DNA of 64,000 nucleotides. Origin: an archaeon (lineage in GTDB: Archaea; Aenigmatarchaeota; Aenigmatarchaeia; QMZP01; JAFGSV01). The stretch covers positions 1 to 64,000 of the forward strand of contig JANQNF010000012.1 of NCBI GenBank assembly GCA_028279705.1, in the 5' to 3' direction. A program made the position numbers and the translations under genes. Below the pieces are notes generated by a model, which did not search any database, was not told the origin of the DNA, and saw only the letters and a program-made list of their open reading frames with translations. Positions 53,927-62,614 of the stretch are shown here, piece by piece (within the stretch, counting starts at the first letter, position 1; each line of letters opens with the position of its first letter).

Positions 53927-54511
53927 TTAAATGTCCTCGACGCCTACCCAAGCACCGTCATCGTCAAAAGCCCTCTGAAGCCATACATCTGCCAGCGGCC
54001 CCACGCAGAGCGGTTCATCCATGACGCTGTCCTTGGTCGGTTCCAGGCGCTCTATGTAGAACCATTCAGGAACAGAAGTCCCAAGATAGAAAAGGAGAAG
54101 CGTCTGGTTGTTGTCGATGAAACCGCCTCCGTGAGCTGGCTGCATTCTCAATGCAGTGACATCGTCTGCCATCCTGTAGGCCTCATTTGTTGAGATGCCA
54201 TTTGATTTGAGCGCGGCCCTTACGTCGAATTTGACTTTCCCATCTTTCTGGGTACCTGACATGCCCCTGTACATTGGCATGAAGCATACACCTATCACGG
54301 AGCTTGGGAACGTCAGCTCGAACTTTTCCGAACTCTCCCCGCCGAGATTGTATACGCGGTCCACTGACGACCTGAGGTTCTTTATAGTCCGCTGTATCTC
54401 AGCCTTGCCCTGTATCTCAGATACGTTGGTCGCCTGCTGAAACCCGAATACCATAAGAAGGGTCATGGTGAAAATGGCGACTACCATCCCGAAAATCAGG
54501 CCGATGTTCAT
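53927..54511 (-). CDS. Membrane-anchored protein of the pilin cluster
   Basis: The 194-aa protein has an N-terminal membrane helix (GLIFGMVVAIFTMTLLMVFGFQ) but no typical processed-pilin site. The body is alpha/beta with two cysteines (GVCFMPMYRG, EPLCVGPL). A T-rich sequence 27 nt upstream, with TTTATTTTTATTC, could be an internal promoter or a weak terminator. Gene order places it second in the eleven-gene block. Function unknown. Confidence 0.75.
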   Translation of the reverse strand: MNIGLIFGMVVAIFTMTLLMVFGFQQATNVSEIQGKAEIQRTIKNLRSSVDRVYNLGGESSEKFELTFPSSVIGVCFMPMYRGMSGTQKDGKVKFDVRAALKSNGISTNEAYRMADDVTALRMQPAHGGGFIDNNQTLLLFYLGTSVPEWFYIERLEPTKDSVMDEPLCVGPLADVWLQRAFDDDGAWVGVEDI

Positions 54512-54549
54512 AATATAGAATGGGACAGGCTAGAATAAAAATAAAGGCT

Positions 54550-55140
54550 TTATACCACTTCGATTATGAAGTCGTACTGGCCGTAACTGGTGCTGAGGCC
54601 CTGGCATGGTGCACCTGCAGTATCTACAGCGCATGCATATATTCTGAAACCATGTGTACCGGTATTCACGTCCGATGGTATTTCCATTATGCCGGACATT
54701 AGCGAGATGTCACCCCTCTGCGCTATCCTTGTCACTGCAGGGAACTGGAACATTATATCCGTTGTAGACCCCGTCTGACCGTTTACGGTAATTGGGCTAT
54801 CTCCGGGTGTCTTGCAATAAACATCTGACATCTTACCGACACACATTGAGAAGTATTGCTGATCGTCAACTTCTGCAGTCTTCCTGACACCGAGCTTGAA
54901 CCTGACCTTTGAACCGGGCGCAAACGTCTGCTGCGTCGGTATGGTCGCGAGTATGGTATCACCACCCTTTGCGAACTCGTTCATCATCTGCTGCTCTGCC
55001 TGGGCGGTTGCATATTCAGATATCTCTGTCAGCTCTGGGAACATCCCGCTTAGCCATCCCATCATGAATATCATGACAAGTGCTGAAATGACCATCACTA
55101 TGAGAAATCCGATGCTTACCTGGATCGCACCCTTGAACAT
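54550..55140 (-). CDS. Pilin-like protein heading the surface-gene block
   Basis: The 196-aa protein begins MFKGAIQVSIGFLIVMVISALVMIFMMGWL, with a K-G cleavage-like site and a hydrophobic helix (class III type). The external part has three cysteines and ends ASTSYGQYDFIIEVV-like beta strands. A TATA box is centred 28 nt before the ATG. It is the first of eleven minus-strand genes that continue to 31763, broken only by a small promoter-like gap near 43860. Confidence 0.78.
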   Translation of the reverse strand: MFKGAIQVSIGFLIVMVISALVMIFMMGWLSGMFPELTEISEYATAQAEQQMMNEFAKGGDTILATIPTQQTFAPGSKVRFKLGVRKTAEVDDQQYFSMCVGKMSDVYCKTPGDSPITVNGQTGSTTDIMFQFPAVTRIAQRGDISLMSGIMEIPSDVNTGTHGFRIYACAVDTAGAPCQGLSTSYGQYDFIIEVV

Positions 55141-55162
55141 ATTTAATTAATGTCCCGAGCCG

Positions 55163-55172
55163 GTATAAAAAT
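55163..55172 (-). promoter_or_regulatory. TATA box of the 11-gene surface cluster
   Basis: ATTTTTATAC on the minus strand, 28 nt before the ATG at 55140, lies just below the NreA stop and can drive a long surface operon. Confidence 0.7.
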
Positions 55173-55174
55173 GT

Positions 55175-56392
55175 TTAAGCGGGCGAACCGATGAAATCCT
55201 TCAGCGTCTTTCTCTTCAGTACCACGCTCTCTTTTTCGTAATCGGATAATGGAAGGCGCAGCCTGCTTCCTATGTGTTTCAGCGATTCTTCCTTTGTTGC
55301 AAATTTTATCCCAGGTTTTCTGAACGCATTGCGAACGTTTTCAAGGACCTGCCATACCCCAAGAGGGATGACGTATCCTTCATAGACTTCCCTGAAAACA
55401 ATCACCCTTGCCTGTCTCCTCATAGCTTTCAGCCCCTCCGCGACTGCAAGCCTGCTCGCATAGAAGCCGCCGCCTTGGAGATCAGCATATTTCTTCCTCC
55501 CGCCATACGGTTCGTATTCCTCAAGTATCTGCGCAGTTTTGGCACCCATCGACCACGGGGTTCCCGGTGCCCACGCCTCGAAGTTTTCAAATTCCCAGCT
55601 TCCGGGCATTAGCAGTACCTCGTAATGGTTGTCGAGATACTCGCTTGAAAAGACTGTATAGTCGTTGATGCTCGGATAATCCCTGACTTCCTTTATTATT
55701 TCATCAGCCACGAGTGTCTGGCTTGCAGTTATGCCCCATCTAGTTGGAACGAGCTTTTTCCTATGTTCCATCCCAAGCGCTCCCGAACTCAGTATGGTGC
55801 TCACCTTATACACATCATGTCCCTTTTCGTATAGCATGAAACCGGATTCCTTTGCCGTGAGCTCGTCGTTGACTATTCTGTCAACCTGCCTGCCTATCCT
55901 GACGTTTCCAGCGATGTCGAGGCTCTTGAGTCCGGCACTTGGGCCCATAGGCTGGTTGACGTCGGAAAAGCTCACCCGGTACACGGGCCTGCCTTTCAGC
56001 ACCATCTCCACGTCAGGCGCTTTCGATGCCAGCGCTATCTCTTGCAGGTTATCGACGTTTTTGTTCTTTGAAAATATGTTCATAGTTTCCTTGGTCCGAA
56101 GTAGTGTCGATCGCATCTCTATTATCGAATCATAACTGTTTCCAAACCATGCAGAAGGCTTGTCTATCACCTTCACGTTCTCATCCGTCATCGGCGTCAA
56201 TGGGCCGGTAAAAACATCCGGGTACCCGAACCTTCCAATGAAGACAGAACTCGCCGGACCGAAGAAGTTATCCTTTATTTTCTCCTCTATCTTCGGCTTG
56301 ACGTTGAACCTGCTCATGAGCGGGCATGTCCTGAGGCCGCACAGCATGCGCGAACCCTTGCAGATGATGCAACTTCTTGCTGCAGAAACCAT
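55175..56392 (-). CDS. nreA: NreA-type archaeal DNA repair protein
   Basis: The start is placed at the ATG at 56392, 29 nt below a TATA-like GATTTTATTT; the frame also opens at a TTG upstream. The N-terminal zinc finger CIICKGSRMLCGLRTCP is typical of NreA (DUF650/651), followed by SSVFIGRFGYPDVFTGPLTP and the catalytic-type region GHDVYKVSTILSSGALGMEHRKKLVPTRWGIT. The C-terminal sequence RKTLKDFIGSPA resembles the PIP-like tail of NreA that binds PCNA, with Lys where Gln is usual. NreA is needed for resistance to DNA crosslinks in haloarchaea. It precedes the surface cluster. Confidence 0.92.
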   Translation of the reverse strand: MVSAARSCIICKGSRMLCGLRTCPLMSRFNVKPKIEEKIKDNFFGPASSVFIGRFGYPDVFTGPLTPMTDENVKVIDKPSAWFGNSYDSIIEMRSTLLRTKETMNIFSKNKNVDNLQEIALASKAPDVEMVLKGRPVYRVSFSDVNQPMGPSAGLKSLDIAGNVRIGRQVDRIVNDELTAKESGFMLYEKGHDVYKVSTILSSGALGMEHRKKLVPTRWGITASQTLVADEIIKEVRDYPSINDYTVFSSEYLDNHYEVLLMPGSWEFENFEAWAPGTPWSMGAKTAQILEEYEPYGGRKKYADLQGGGFYASRLAVAEGLKAMRRQARVIVFREVYEGYVIPLGVWQVLENVRNAFRKPGIKFATKEESLKHIGSRLRLPLSDYEKESVVLKRKTLKDFIGSPA

Positions 56393-56472
56393 TGAATTTT
56401 CTTGTTTCAAAGAAATAAAATCGTTAGTTAGTTAAAATTACTCTTTAAAAAACTTTTCATTAATGCTATCTC

Positions 56473-56850
56473 ATGTCAATATACATATTCAGTACACGAA
56501 ACCTTGGTTATGATAATGTCAGAAAAAATGTAATATGTAATGCAGCAGCGCTCCGTGATTTAGGGTACGATCCTTTCTGGGGCCACGATCTGGATCTTGA
56601 TAACGTTGAGTCTGTAGAATTTGGCGAGTGTGGGTATTCCAAGTTTGACGTCAAAGGTAAAGAAACGATAGTTACAGGGTTTCAGGACAGTAATGGCGTT
56701 TTCTTCTCGGTTCACATAAATCCTCAAAGCAAGAGAGTAAGAATTTACGGTGACACACAAAATGATGAAATTGTTGATAAAGTTAAGCAAAAACTAGAGG
56801 AATTCTATACTGAGACCGGTATAAAGATTCACACAAAAGAACACGACTGA
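56473..56850 (+). CDS. Protein of unknown function
   Basis: The 125-aa protein (MSIYIFSTRNLGYDNVRKN...) is soluble and mixed alpha/beta, with VSFG-type strands TIVTGFQDSNGVFFSVHINP and a C-terminal helix. A TTTAAAAAA box (56443-56451) lies about 26 nt upstream, so it is probably leaderless. It is AT-rich compared with its neighbours. Its end overlaps the 3' end of the convergent HhH-GPD gene by 22 nt. No family is recognised, and it may be recently acquired. Confidence 0.65.
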   Translation: MSIYIFSTRNLGYDNVRKNVICNAAALRDLGYDPFWGHDLDLDNVESVEFGECGYSKFDVKGKETIVTGFQDSNGVFFSVHINPQSKRVRIYGDTQNDEIVDKVKQKLEEFYTETGIKIHTKEHD

Positions 56851-57497
56851 ATTTTCGAACTTGCGAATGTACACGTTTTGGTAAAAACGCAATTCTCGCA
56901 TAGTGGCTTGGTCCTGCAAAATTTCTTTGCATGCTCTACTATCAGCGCGTGGAATTCCTTGTAAAGTTCAACGTCTTTTCTGACATTCTCCTCAAAGAAT
57001 GAGCGCCACTCTTCGTAGCCCTTCATGTCGTCAAAGCCCAGCCGCGTGAATATCCTCTTGGTGTAGGCGTCTATGACAAAAACGGGCCTTGCGAATGCGT
57101 AGAGGAGCATCGAATCGGCAGTCTCCGGACCAAGTCCATTGGTACCGAGGAGATCATCACGTGTCACGTCTTGTGAAAACTTTGAAAACCCGCCGGAATC
57201 AATTACCATTCTTGAAAATATCTTCAGGCGCTCTGCCTTCTGCTTGTAAAAGCCGCTCGGCCTCACGGCTTCTTCAAGATCACAGTCTTTTGCCAAGACT
57301 ATGCTTTCTGCCGTCGTCATCTTTTCATCAGTCATTCTCTTTAGAGCCTTCTCGACATTCTTCCAGTTGGTGTTCTGCGTCAGTATGGCCCCGATGCAGA
57401 CTTCCAGCTCTTTTGGTGAGAATTTACCACTCATCGGCCACCATTCCTGGTGACCGAAATGTGCAAGAAGCCGCTCGTAGACGTCAGGCACGTTCAT
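56829..57497 (-). CDS. HhH-GPD DNA glycosylase (EndoIII-related, COG2231-like)
   Basis: From the ATG at 57497 the protein has 222 aa, and an upstream extension is not needed. It contains VCIGAILTQNTNWKNV, helix-hairpin-helix LGTNGLGPETADSMLLYAF, the catalytic Asp in FVIDAYTKRIF, and a C-terminal iron-sulfur cluster CRTKPLCENCVFTKTC (C-x6-C-x2-C-x5-C). The Lys of bifunctional EndoIII (VGRKTA) is replaced by Glu in LGPETA, so this is likely a monofunctional glycosylase, such as a 3-methyladenine or related enzyme. It diverges from the prepilin-like gene with only 37 nt between. Confidence 0.9.
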   Translation of the reverse strand: MNVPDVYERLLAHFGHQEWWPMSGKFSPKELEVCIGAILTQNTNWKNVEKALKRMTDEKMTTAESIVLAKDCDLEEAVRPSGFYKQKAERLKIFSRMVIDSGGFSKFSQDVTRDDLLGTNGLGPETADSMLLYAFARPVFVIDAYTKRIFTRLGFDDMKGYEEWRSFFEENVRKDVELYKEFHALIVEHAKKFCRTKPLCENCVFTKTCTFASSKIQSCSFV

Positions 57498-57534
57498 GAT
57501 AAAAGACTTTAAGCAGTTCCATAAAAACTTATGT

Positions 57535-58620
57535 ATGAGAAAGGGTTTCCTCCACGTAGTCGAAGCACTCATCGTCATAATGCTGGTTTTTGTGGTACTT
57601 TCACAGTTTTACACAATCCCAAGGTCAGACCATTCGTGGTCTGAGACGAAGCTGAGAATAATGGCACAGGACCTGCTCTACAGCCTTGATGAAGGTGATA
57701 ACGTGGACTGGCTGGACGCAGCATCCGTCAACACCGAGATCGTAGACAAGCAGCTCCTTCCGGGTTCGATGGGGTATTCGCTTAAAACGAGGCCGCTTGT
57801 GAGACCGGAAATAATGATAGGCTGCGTTTGTGACGTAGTTGAATTTGCCTACATAAGGGATAACATAACAAGCTTCAGTCTCAACGGCATTGGCAGGACT
57901 TTCACTGTAGAGCGGGCAAGCCCGCTGGACTTCAATCTCGATGACCCGGGGGGTGGCAGTTATCTTGGAAAGTATGATGTCATAATCTTCTTCGGAGTCC
58001 CGACAATAAACATCCAGCAGGCGGTAAACCTTAGCGCGTATCTGAGACTTGGAAACGGCGTGGTAGAGTATGCAGACCTGACAGAAGCGCAGGTCAATGA
58101 GGACTGGCACAGGGACACCTTCAATTTAGAATGGGCAACTACAGCTGTCGATCTTTCAGGAAACGGCTGGGAATTCCAGTTCCTCGAGACCTATGAGCAG
58201 GCGCACGACATAAAGAGGCTCTACGACCTTTTCAACGACCCAGCTTCCGGATTTACGGTGATAAGTGACGATAAAGTTTATCCGCTAAGTAGGATGGAAA
58301 ACCGCATACTTGTAAGGCACGATGATTATTACCAGGGGGGTATTTACGAAGGAAAGTCCGCGCCACTCGTTGTCGTGAACTGGGGTGTCAACGGGAACGG
58401 ACGTTCTGCATGGATGGCAAACGGCAACTTCGACACCCTGGACGACGACAGGAACATGGACCTCCTGGAATCTGTCATTCTGTGGACAGCCGGGGGGAAA
58501 GACTACATAATAAAGGACGAGACGTTCACCGAGAATGCCAAGGCAAGCTTCAGAAAGGTTCTGAATACAGAGATATACGAGCCGGTGTGGGTAGAGCTCA
58601 CTCTCGGCTATCACTTCTAA
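57535..58620 (+). CDS. Prepilin-like surface protein
   Basis: The preferred start at 57535 gives MRKGFLHVVEALIVIMLVFVVLSQFYTI, a class III signal (R-K-G). An earlier ATG at 57496 would add 13 residues. The 361-aa protein is a mixed alpha/beta extracytoplasmic domain, with the paired cysteines CVCD near residue 100, and DVIIFFGVPTINIQQAVNLSAYLRLGNGVVEY and APLVVVNWGVNGNGRSAWM. It is a single-gene plus-strand unit outside the 11-gene block, but of the same export class. Function unknown. Confidence 0.78.
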   Translation: MRKGFLHVVEALIVIMLVFVVLSQFYTIPRSDHSWSETKLRIMAQDLLYSLDEGDNVDWLDAASVNTEIVDKQLLPGSMGYSLKTRPLVRPEIMIGCVCDVVEFAYIRDNITSFSLNGIGRTFTVERASPLDFNLDDPGGGSYLGKYDVIIFFGVPTINIQQAVNLSAYLRLGNGVVEYADLTEAQVNEDWHRDTFNLEWATTAVDLSGNGWEFQFLETYEQAHDIKRLYDLFNDPASGFTVISDDKVYPLSRMENRILVRHDDYYQGGIYEGKSAPLVVVNWGVNGNGRSAWMANGNFDTLDDDRNMDLLESVILWTAGGKDYIIKDETFTENAKASFRKVLNTEIYEPVWVELTLGYHF

Positions 58621-58645
58621 AACTTATTAATTCTTTCTCCAGTAT

Positions 58646-58936
58646 ATGGTCATGGAAGAAGAGACTGTGAGAGTACGTACGCCAAGAGGAGACGAGGTCC
58701 TTGGCACGGTCATGGAGGTTCTCGGCGGAAGCAGGTTCAGGGTCGAATGTACTGACGGCAGGGAAAGGCTCTGCAGGGTCCCGGGAAGGTCCAAGCGCAG
58801 GATGTACGTCAAGATAGGCGATGTCATACTTGTAAAGCCCTGGTCGATCGAAGGCGACGAGAAGGGCGATATAGTATGGAGATACAAGCCTGCCCAGGTT
58901 AGCTGGCTAACAAACAAAGGATTTCTTGGACAGTAA
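58646..58936 (+). CDS. eif1A: Translation initiation factor aIF1A
   Basis: The 96-aa OB-fold protein is a clear aIF1A: RTPRGDEVLGTVMEVLGGSRFRVECTDG, RLCRVPGRSKRRMYVKIGDVILVKPW and DIVWRYKPAQVSWL. It has the usual archaeal length without the long eukaryotic tail. It helps start-codon selection on the small subunit. The KH-domain gene starts 5 nt after its stop, so the two form an operon. Another ATG at 58652 is possible. Confidence 0.96.
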   Translation: MVMEEETVRVRTPRGDEVLGTVMEVLGGSRFRVECTDGRERLCRVPGRSKRRMYVKIGDVILVKPWSIEGDEKGDIVWRYKPAQVSWLTNKGFLGQ

Positions 58937-58941
58937 TTGAA

Positions 58942-59448
58942 ATGGTGTCTAGCATGTTGGAAGTAGTAAGGATACCGGAAGATAGGATACCTGTAATCAT
59001 CGGCAAGAACGGATGCGTCAAGAGGCGCATAGAAAAGCTGACAGAAACCGAGATAGAAGTTTCTGACGTTGTCAAGATAACAGGTGAAGATCCAATCAAT
59101 CTGCTCAAGGCAAAGGACATGTCAACAGCAATCGGGCGCGGCTTTTCCCAAAAGGAAATAGAAAGACTCGCAGACGACGACTGCGAACTTCATGTCATTT
59201 CCCTTCAGGGCGAGAGCCTGAAGAAGAGGACGCGCATGATAGGAAGGATCATAGGAAATGACGGCAGGACGAAGAAAATAATAGAAAAGGAGACGGGCGT
59301 TTCCATCGCAATAAAGGGCAAGACCGTTTCTGTCATAGGCACGCGCGAGGAGATTGCGCCAGCAGAGGAAGCGCTCGCAGAACTTCTCGGCGGCAAAACC
59401 CACGGTCATGCATACGGCATGATGAGAAAACGCATTTCAAAGTCATAG
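58942..59448 (+). CDS. KH-domain RNA-binding protein (Dim2/Pno1/Krr1-like)
   Basis: The 168-aa protein has two KH-like units: IPVIIGKNGCVKRRIEKLTETEIEV (near residues 16-40) and RMIGRIIGNDGRTKKIIEKETGVSIAI with KTVSVIGTREE (about residues 92-130). It ends with a basic GMMRKRISKS. This fits the archaeal Pno1/Dim2 and Krr1 family of small-subunit maturation proteins. The partner gene aIF1A supports a role in 30S biogenesis or translation. Confidence 0.9.
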   Translation: MVSSMLEVVRIPEDRIPVIIGKNGCVKRRIEKLTETEIEVSDVVKITGEDPINLLKAKDMSTAIGRGFSQKEIERLADDDCELHVISLQGESLKKRTRMIGRIIGNDGRTKKIIEKETGVSIAIKGKTVSVIGTREEIAPAEEALAELLGGKTHGHAYGMMRKRISKS

Positions 59449-59533
59449 TTTCCGGGAAACGAATTTTACACAAGATAAATTATTAAAAATAATAATCCCC
59501 TTAATCCTTAACTTATAGGAACGAGTGTTTTTC

Positions 59534-62500
59534 ATGAGCATAGCAGAAGAGATGGGAAAGAAGCAAAGGGCCATTTCAGTATCAGAATTCTTCGAAAAGA
59601 ACAGGCACCTTCTCGGTTACGACAACAAGGCCAAGGCAATGCTCATAATAGTCAAGGAGGCAGTCGATAACGGCCTTGATGCCTGTGAGGAGGCGCACAT
59701 ACTTCCAGAGATATATGTCGGCATAAAGGAGCTGAGTGAAGAAAAGTACGAGATAAAGATAAGGGACAACGGCCCGGGAATAGTAAAGGAGCAGGTCCCG
59801 AAGATTTTCGGCTCACTCCTCTACGGAAGCAAGTTCCATAGGCTGAAGCAATCACTTACTCACGACGAGCCGATAATTGTTATGTATGACGGTAAGGTAA
59901 AGATAGTGCCGATAGGAGAATTTGTCGGTAGTTTCCTGAATGATAATGAAGAAGTTGCCAATGTCACGGATTCTGACATCTTTGCACCATCATTTGATTG
60001 GAATGAATATAAGATGAAGTACAGAAAGGTGAGTCATCTAATTCGTCACAAGAGAGAAAATGAGATAATAAAGATAACAACTAAAACAAACAGGGAAATA
60101 AAAGTCACCGGATGTCATAGTCTTTTTTCCTGTGGGGAAAACGGAAAAATCGAGAATGTGGAAGCAAGAAATCTGAATGTGGGGGATAGAATTGTTGTTC
60201 CTTCTAGTCTTCCGAGCGCTGGTGATATAGAATCTATAAGTATACTGGATTATTTGAGCGGTCAAGACGTTAACAATAACTGGATGTATGTCTATGGAAT
60301 AGAAGAACATGTCAAGAAAATATTAGAAAAATCAAAGATTGTTCACAAAATGTCTGGAGGTAAGAAACGAAAGTTTCATAGGGTAAAATGTAAAAACGGC
60401 TTTATCGACATAGTGGACGAAAAAGTAAAATATTACAAGTCTTCAGGATTTTTACCTCTTTCCGATTTGTTAAGAATAGACTTAGGGAGAATTGACGGTT
60501 TTATACAGACCTACCACCACGGAAATAAGACGAGAATACCGACAGAATGGAATCTTACGGAATCATTGATGCGTTTCATGGGACTATTTGTGGCAGAGGG
60601 GCATGTCGATAGAAGGCAGATAGGATTTACATTCGGAAAGCATGAAGATTATCTGGTTGATGAAATATGTACTACGGCAAGAAACTTGGGTGCGAGTGTA
60701 ACTGTTGAACCAAGGGAACGCTCTATAAGAGTGAAGGTTTTCGGGGGTGTGCTTCCAATACTTATGGAGAAGTGGTGCGGGAGGGGCGCAAGAAACAAAA
60801 GAGTGCCTGAATTTGTATTCAGAACGACACATACGCTAAGGCAGCACTTTTTGGATGGTCTCTATCTTGGCGATGGTCATAAAGTGAAAGGAAGAAATTC
60901 TCTAATGCTGAATACAACGAGCAAGAATCTTGCGAACGATGTCACATATCTCTGGTCGATGCAGGGCGTATTGTCAAGTGTCGATCGAAAGATGAACAAG
61001 AATAACATCGTCGGGAAAAAGAGTATAAGCTATCATGTGACAATCTATGGAAGTGATCTAGAAAAATCCTATGTTTTCTCTCCGACAAGTGAGATCAGGA
61101 CGAAAAGAAACGCGTTGCAGTGTATGACGCGTTCCGATCTTTGCCAATTGGAGATAAAAAGTATAGAAAGGATTGATGAAGGTTTTGAAAACGTTTATGA
61201 CATTTCCGTCCCTGGCTGTGAAAATTTCGTTGGTGGTAGTGGAGGTTTTTGTGTGCACAACACGCGCGGACAGCAGGGACTGGGTATTTCGTGCGCTGTC
61301 CTTTATTCGCAGCTGACGACAGGCTCGCCGACAATGATAAGGACCAGTACAGGTGACGGGAAGACGCACATTTATCAGCTCAGAATTGACGTCGGGAAGA
61401 ACAAACCCGTCGTCATGGAGACGAACGTCGAGGAAGGTGAACCGTGGCACGGCACAGAAGTCACCTTTGTCGCCGAGTCCACTTACAGGGAGAACAAGCA
61501 GTCTGTGCTTGAGTACATAAAGCAGACAGCAATTTCCAATCCTTATACTGACATAATATTCGATTCCCCTAACGGCAGGATGGAATTCAAGCGGGGAGTG
61601 GACCACCTCCCCCCGGAGCCAAAGGAAATAATGCCCCATCTTGAAGGGGTTGAACTCGGTGTTCTCATGCGCATGCTGGCAAACACCAGTGCAAGGACCC
61701 TGCACTCCTTCCTGACGACTGAATTCAGCAGGCTCGGAAAGCAGAGCGCAAACGAGATTCTCATAAAAGCTGGTATAACAAAGGAAGTCGGCGGGCAGCT
61801 GATACCAGACACCAAGCTACGGCCGGGAAGGGTCACTGATGAACAGGCAAGAAAGATTATAGATGCAGTAAAACACGTTAGACTCCTGCGTCCGCCTACA
61901 GACTGCCTATCACCTCTTGGGTCAAGCCTTGTGGATTCTGGTCTCATGAAGGAACTCAACCCGGAATTCGTGGCTTCTGTCACGAGGCCCCCTGAAGTCT
62001 ACCGTGGCTGGCCATTCCAGATAGAAGTCGGGCTTGGATTCGGCGGTTCCATACAGTCGTTCAACCTTTTGAGGTTTGCAAACCGTGTGCCTCTCCTTTA
62101 CCAGGGAGGTGTCTGTGCCATGACAAAGGCAGTGCAGGAAACGGACTGGAGGAGATACGGCATGGAAGTAAACAGGGGAAACATCGAGGAGCCGCTGGTA
62201 GTTTTCGTCCACATATCGTCCGTCTGGGTACCGTTCACCTCAGAATCCAAGGAGGCAATAGCAAACTACGACGTCATAATCAAAGAGATAAAGCTCGCCC
62301 TTCAGGAATGCTCTCGCAAGCTGTCCATATGGCTTTCCGGCAAGAGGAAGAAGGCCATGCTTTCAAAGAAGAAATCCATATTTGAGAGGTATGCAGCAGA
62401 GACTGCCCACGCGCTTAGCATAATGACAGACATGTCAAAGGAAGAAATCGAACGTTCAATAATAGGCATGATAAATGAAAAATGGGAGGAATTGAATGGA

Positions 62501-62614
62501 GGAGAATCAGAACAAGTCGAAGAGGAAGATCCAGAATCTGGGAAAGGAAGTGGTGAACCAGCTTCAGAAGAAGGAAAACCCGAGCATATCCTTACCAGTA
62601 AGGAGTCTTTCTAA
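59534..62614 (+). CDS. top6B: DNA topoisomerase VI subunit B with in-frame intein
   Basis: The start is set at the ATG 59534; a GTG at 59525 would add three residues. GHKL ATPase motifs are N box EAVDNGLDA, G1 DNGPGI, and G2 TRGQQGLGIS, with SLLYGSKFHRLKQ. The 470-aa intein (59852-61261) interrupts the ATP-lid part directly before TRGQQG. After it come the transducer (GRVTDEQARKI, VGLGFGGSIQSFNLLRFANRVPL) and a C-terminal acidic tail. The host protein without the intein is about 556 aa. Together with subunit A it makes double-strand breaks to relax DNA. Its last 119 nt overlap topoisomerase VI-A. Confidence 0.97.
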   Translation: MSIAEEMGKKQRAISVSEFFEKNRHLLGYDNKAKAMLIIVKEAVDNGLDACEEAHILPEIYVGIKELSEEKYEIKIRDNGPGIVKEQVPKIFGSLLYGSKFHRLKQSLTHDEPIIVMYDGKVKIVPIGEFVGSFLNDNEEVANVTDSDIFAPSFDWNEYKMKYRKVSHLIRHKRENEIIKITTKTNREIKVTGCHSLFSCGENGKIENVEARNLNVGDRIVVPSSLPSAGDIESISILDYLSGQDVNNNWMYVYGIEEHVKKILEKSKIVHKMSGGKKRKFHRVKCKNGFIDIVDEKVKYYKSSGFLPLSDLLRIDLGRIDGFIQTYHHGNKTRIPTEWNLTESLMRFMGLFVAEGHVDRRQIGFTFGKHEDYLVDEICTTARNLGASVTVEPRERSIRVKVFGGVLPILMEKWCGRGARNKRVPEFVFRTTHTLRQHFLDGLYLGDGHKVKGRNSLMLNTTSKNLANDVTYLWSMQGVLSSVDRKMNKNNIVGKKSISYHVTIYGSDLEKSYVFSPTSEIRTKRNALQCMTRSDLCQLEIKSIERIDEGFENVYDISVPGCENFVGGSGGFCVHNTRGQQGLGISCAVLYSQLTTGSPTMIRTSTGDGKTHIYQLRIDVGKNKPVVMETNVEEGEPWHGTEVTFVAESTYRENKQSVLEYIKQTAISNPYTDIIFDSPNGRMEFKRGVDHLPPEPKEIMPHLEGVELGVLMRMLANTSARTLHSFLTTEFSRLGKQSANEILIKAGITKEVGGQLIPDTKLRPGRVTDEQARKIIDAVKHVRLLRPPTDCLSPLGSSLVDSGLMKELNPEFVASVTRPPEVYRGWPFQIEVGLGFGGSIQSFNLLRFANRVPLLYQGGVCAMTKAVQETDWRRYGMEVNRGNIEEPLVVFVHISSVWVPFTSESKEAIANYDVIIKEIKLALQECSRKLSIWLSGKRKKAMLSKKKSIFERYAAETAHALSIMTDMSKEEIERSIIGMINEKWEELNGGESEQVEEEDPESGKGSGEPASEEGKPEHILTSKESF
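59852..61261 (+). other. Intein with LAGLIDADG homing endonuclease in top6B
   Basis: The intein begins at Ser (SLTHDEPIIV) and ends FCVHN, followed by extein Thr (TRGQQG), so splicing yields ...FHRLKQ-TRGQQG. The N-terminal splicing part includes VTGCHSLFSC (block B-like). Two LAGLIDADG-like blocks are FMGLFVAEGHVD and HFLDGLYLGDGHK. Length 470 aa. Its codons are much more A-rich than the flanking exteins, indicating a foreign origin. The terminal HN and the +1 Thr are the standard splicing residues. Confidence 0.92.

Noticed and set aside
52855-54511. Calling the 349-aa and 194-aa proteins processed pilins
   Set aside because: Both have an N-terminal helix but no K-G-Q or K-A-Q site, so they are listed as membrane-anchored proteins only.
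57496-57534. Longer start of the prepilin-like gene
   Set aside because: It would begin inside the start codon of the divergent glycosylase, and the signal MRKGFLHVVEALI starts at 57535.
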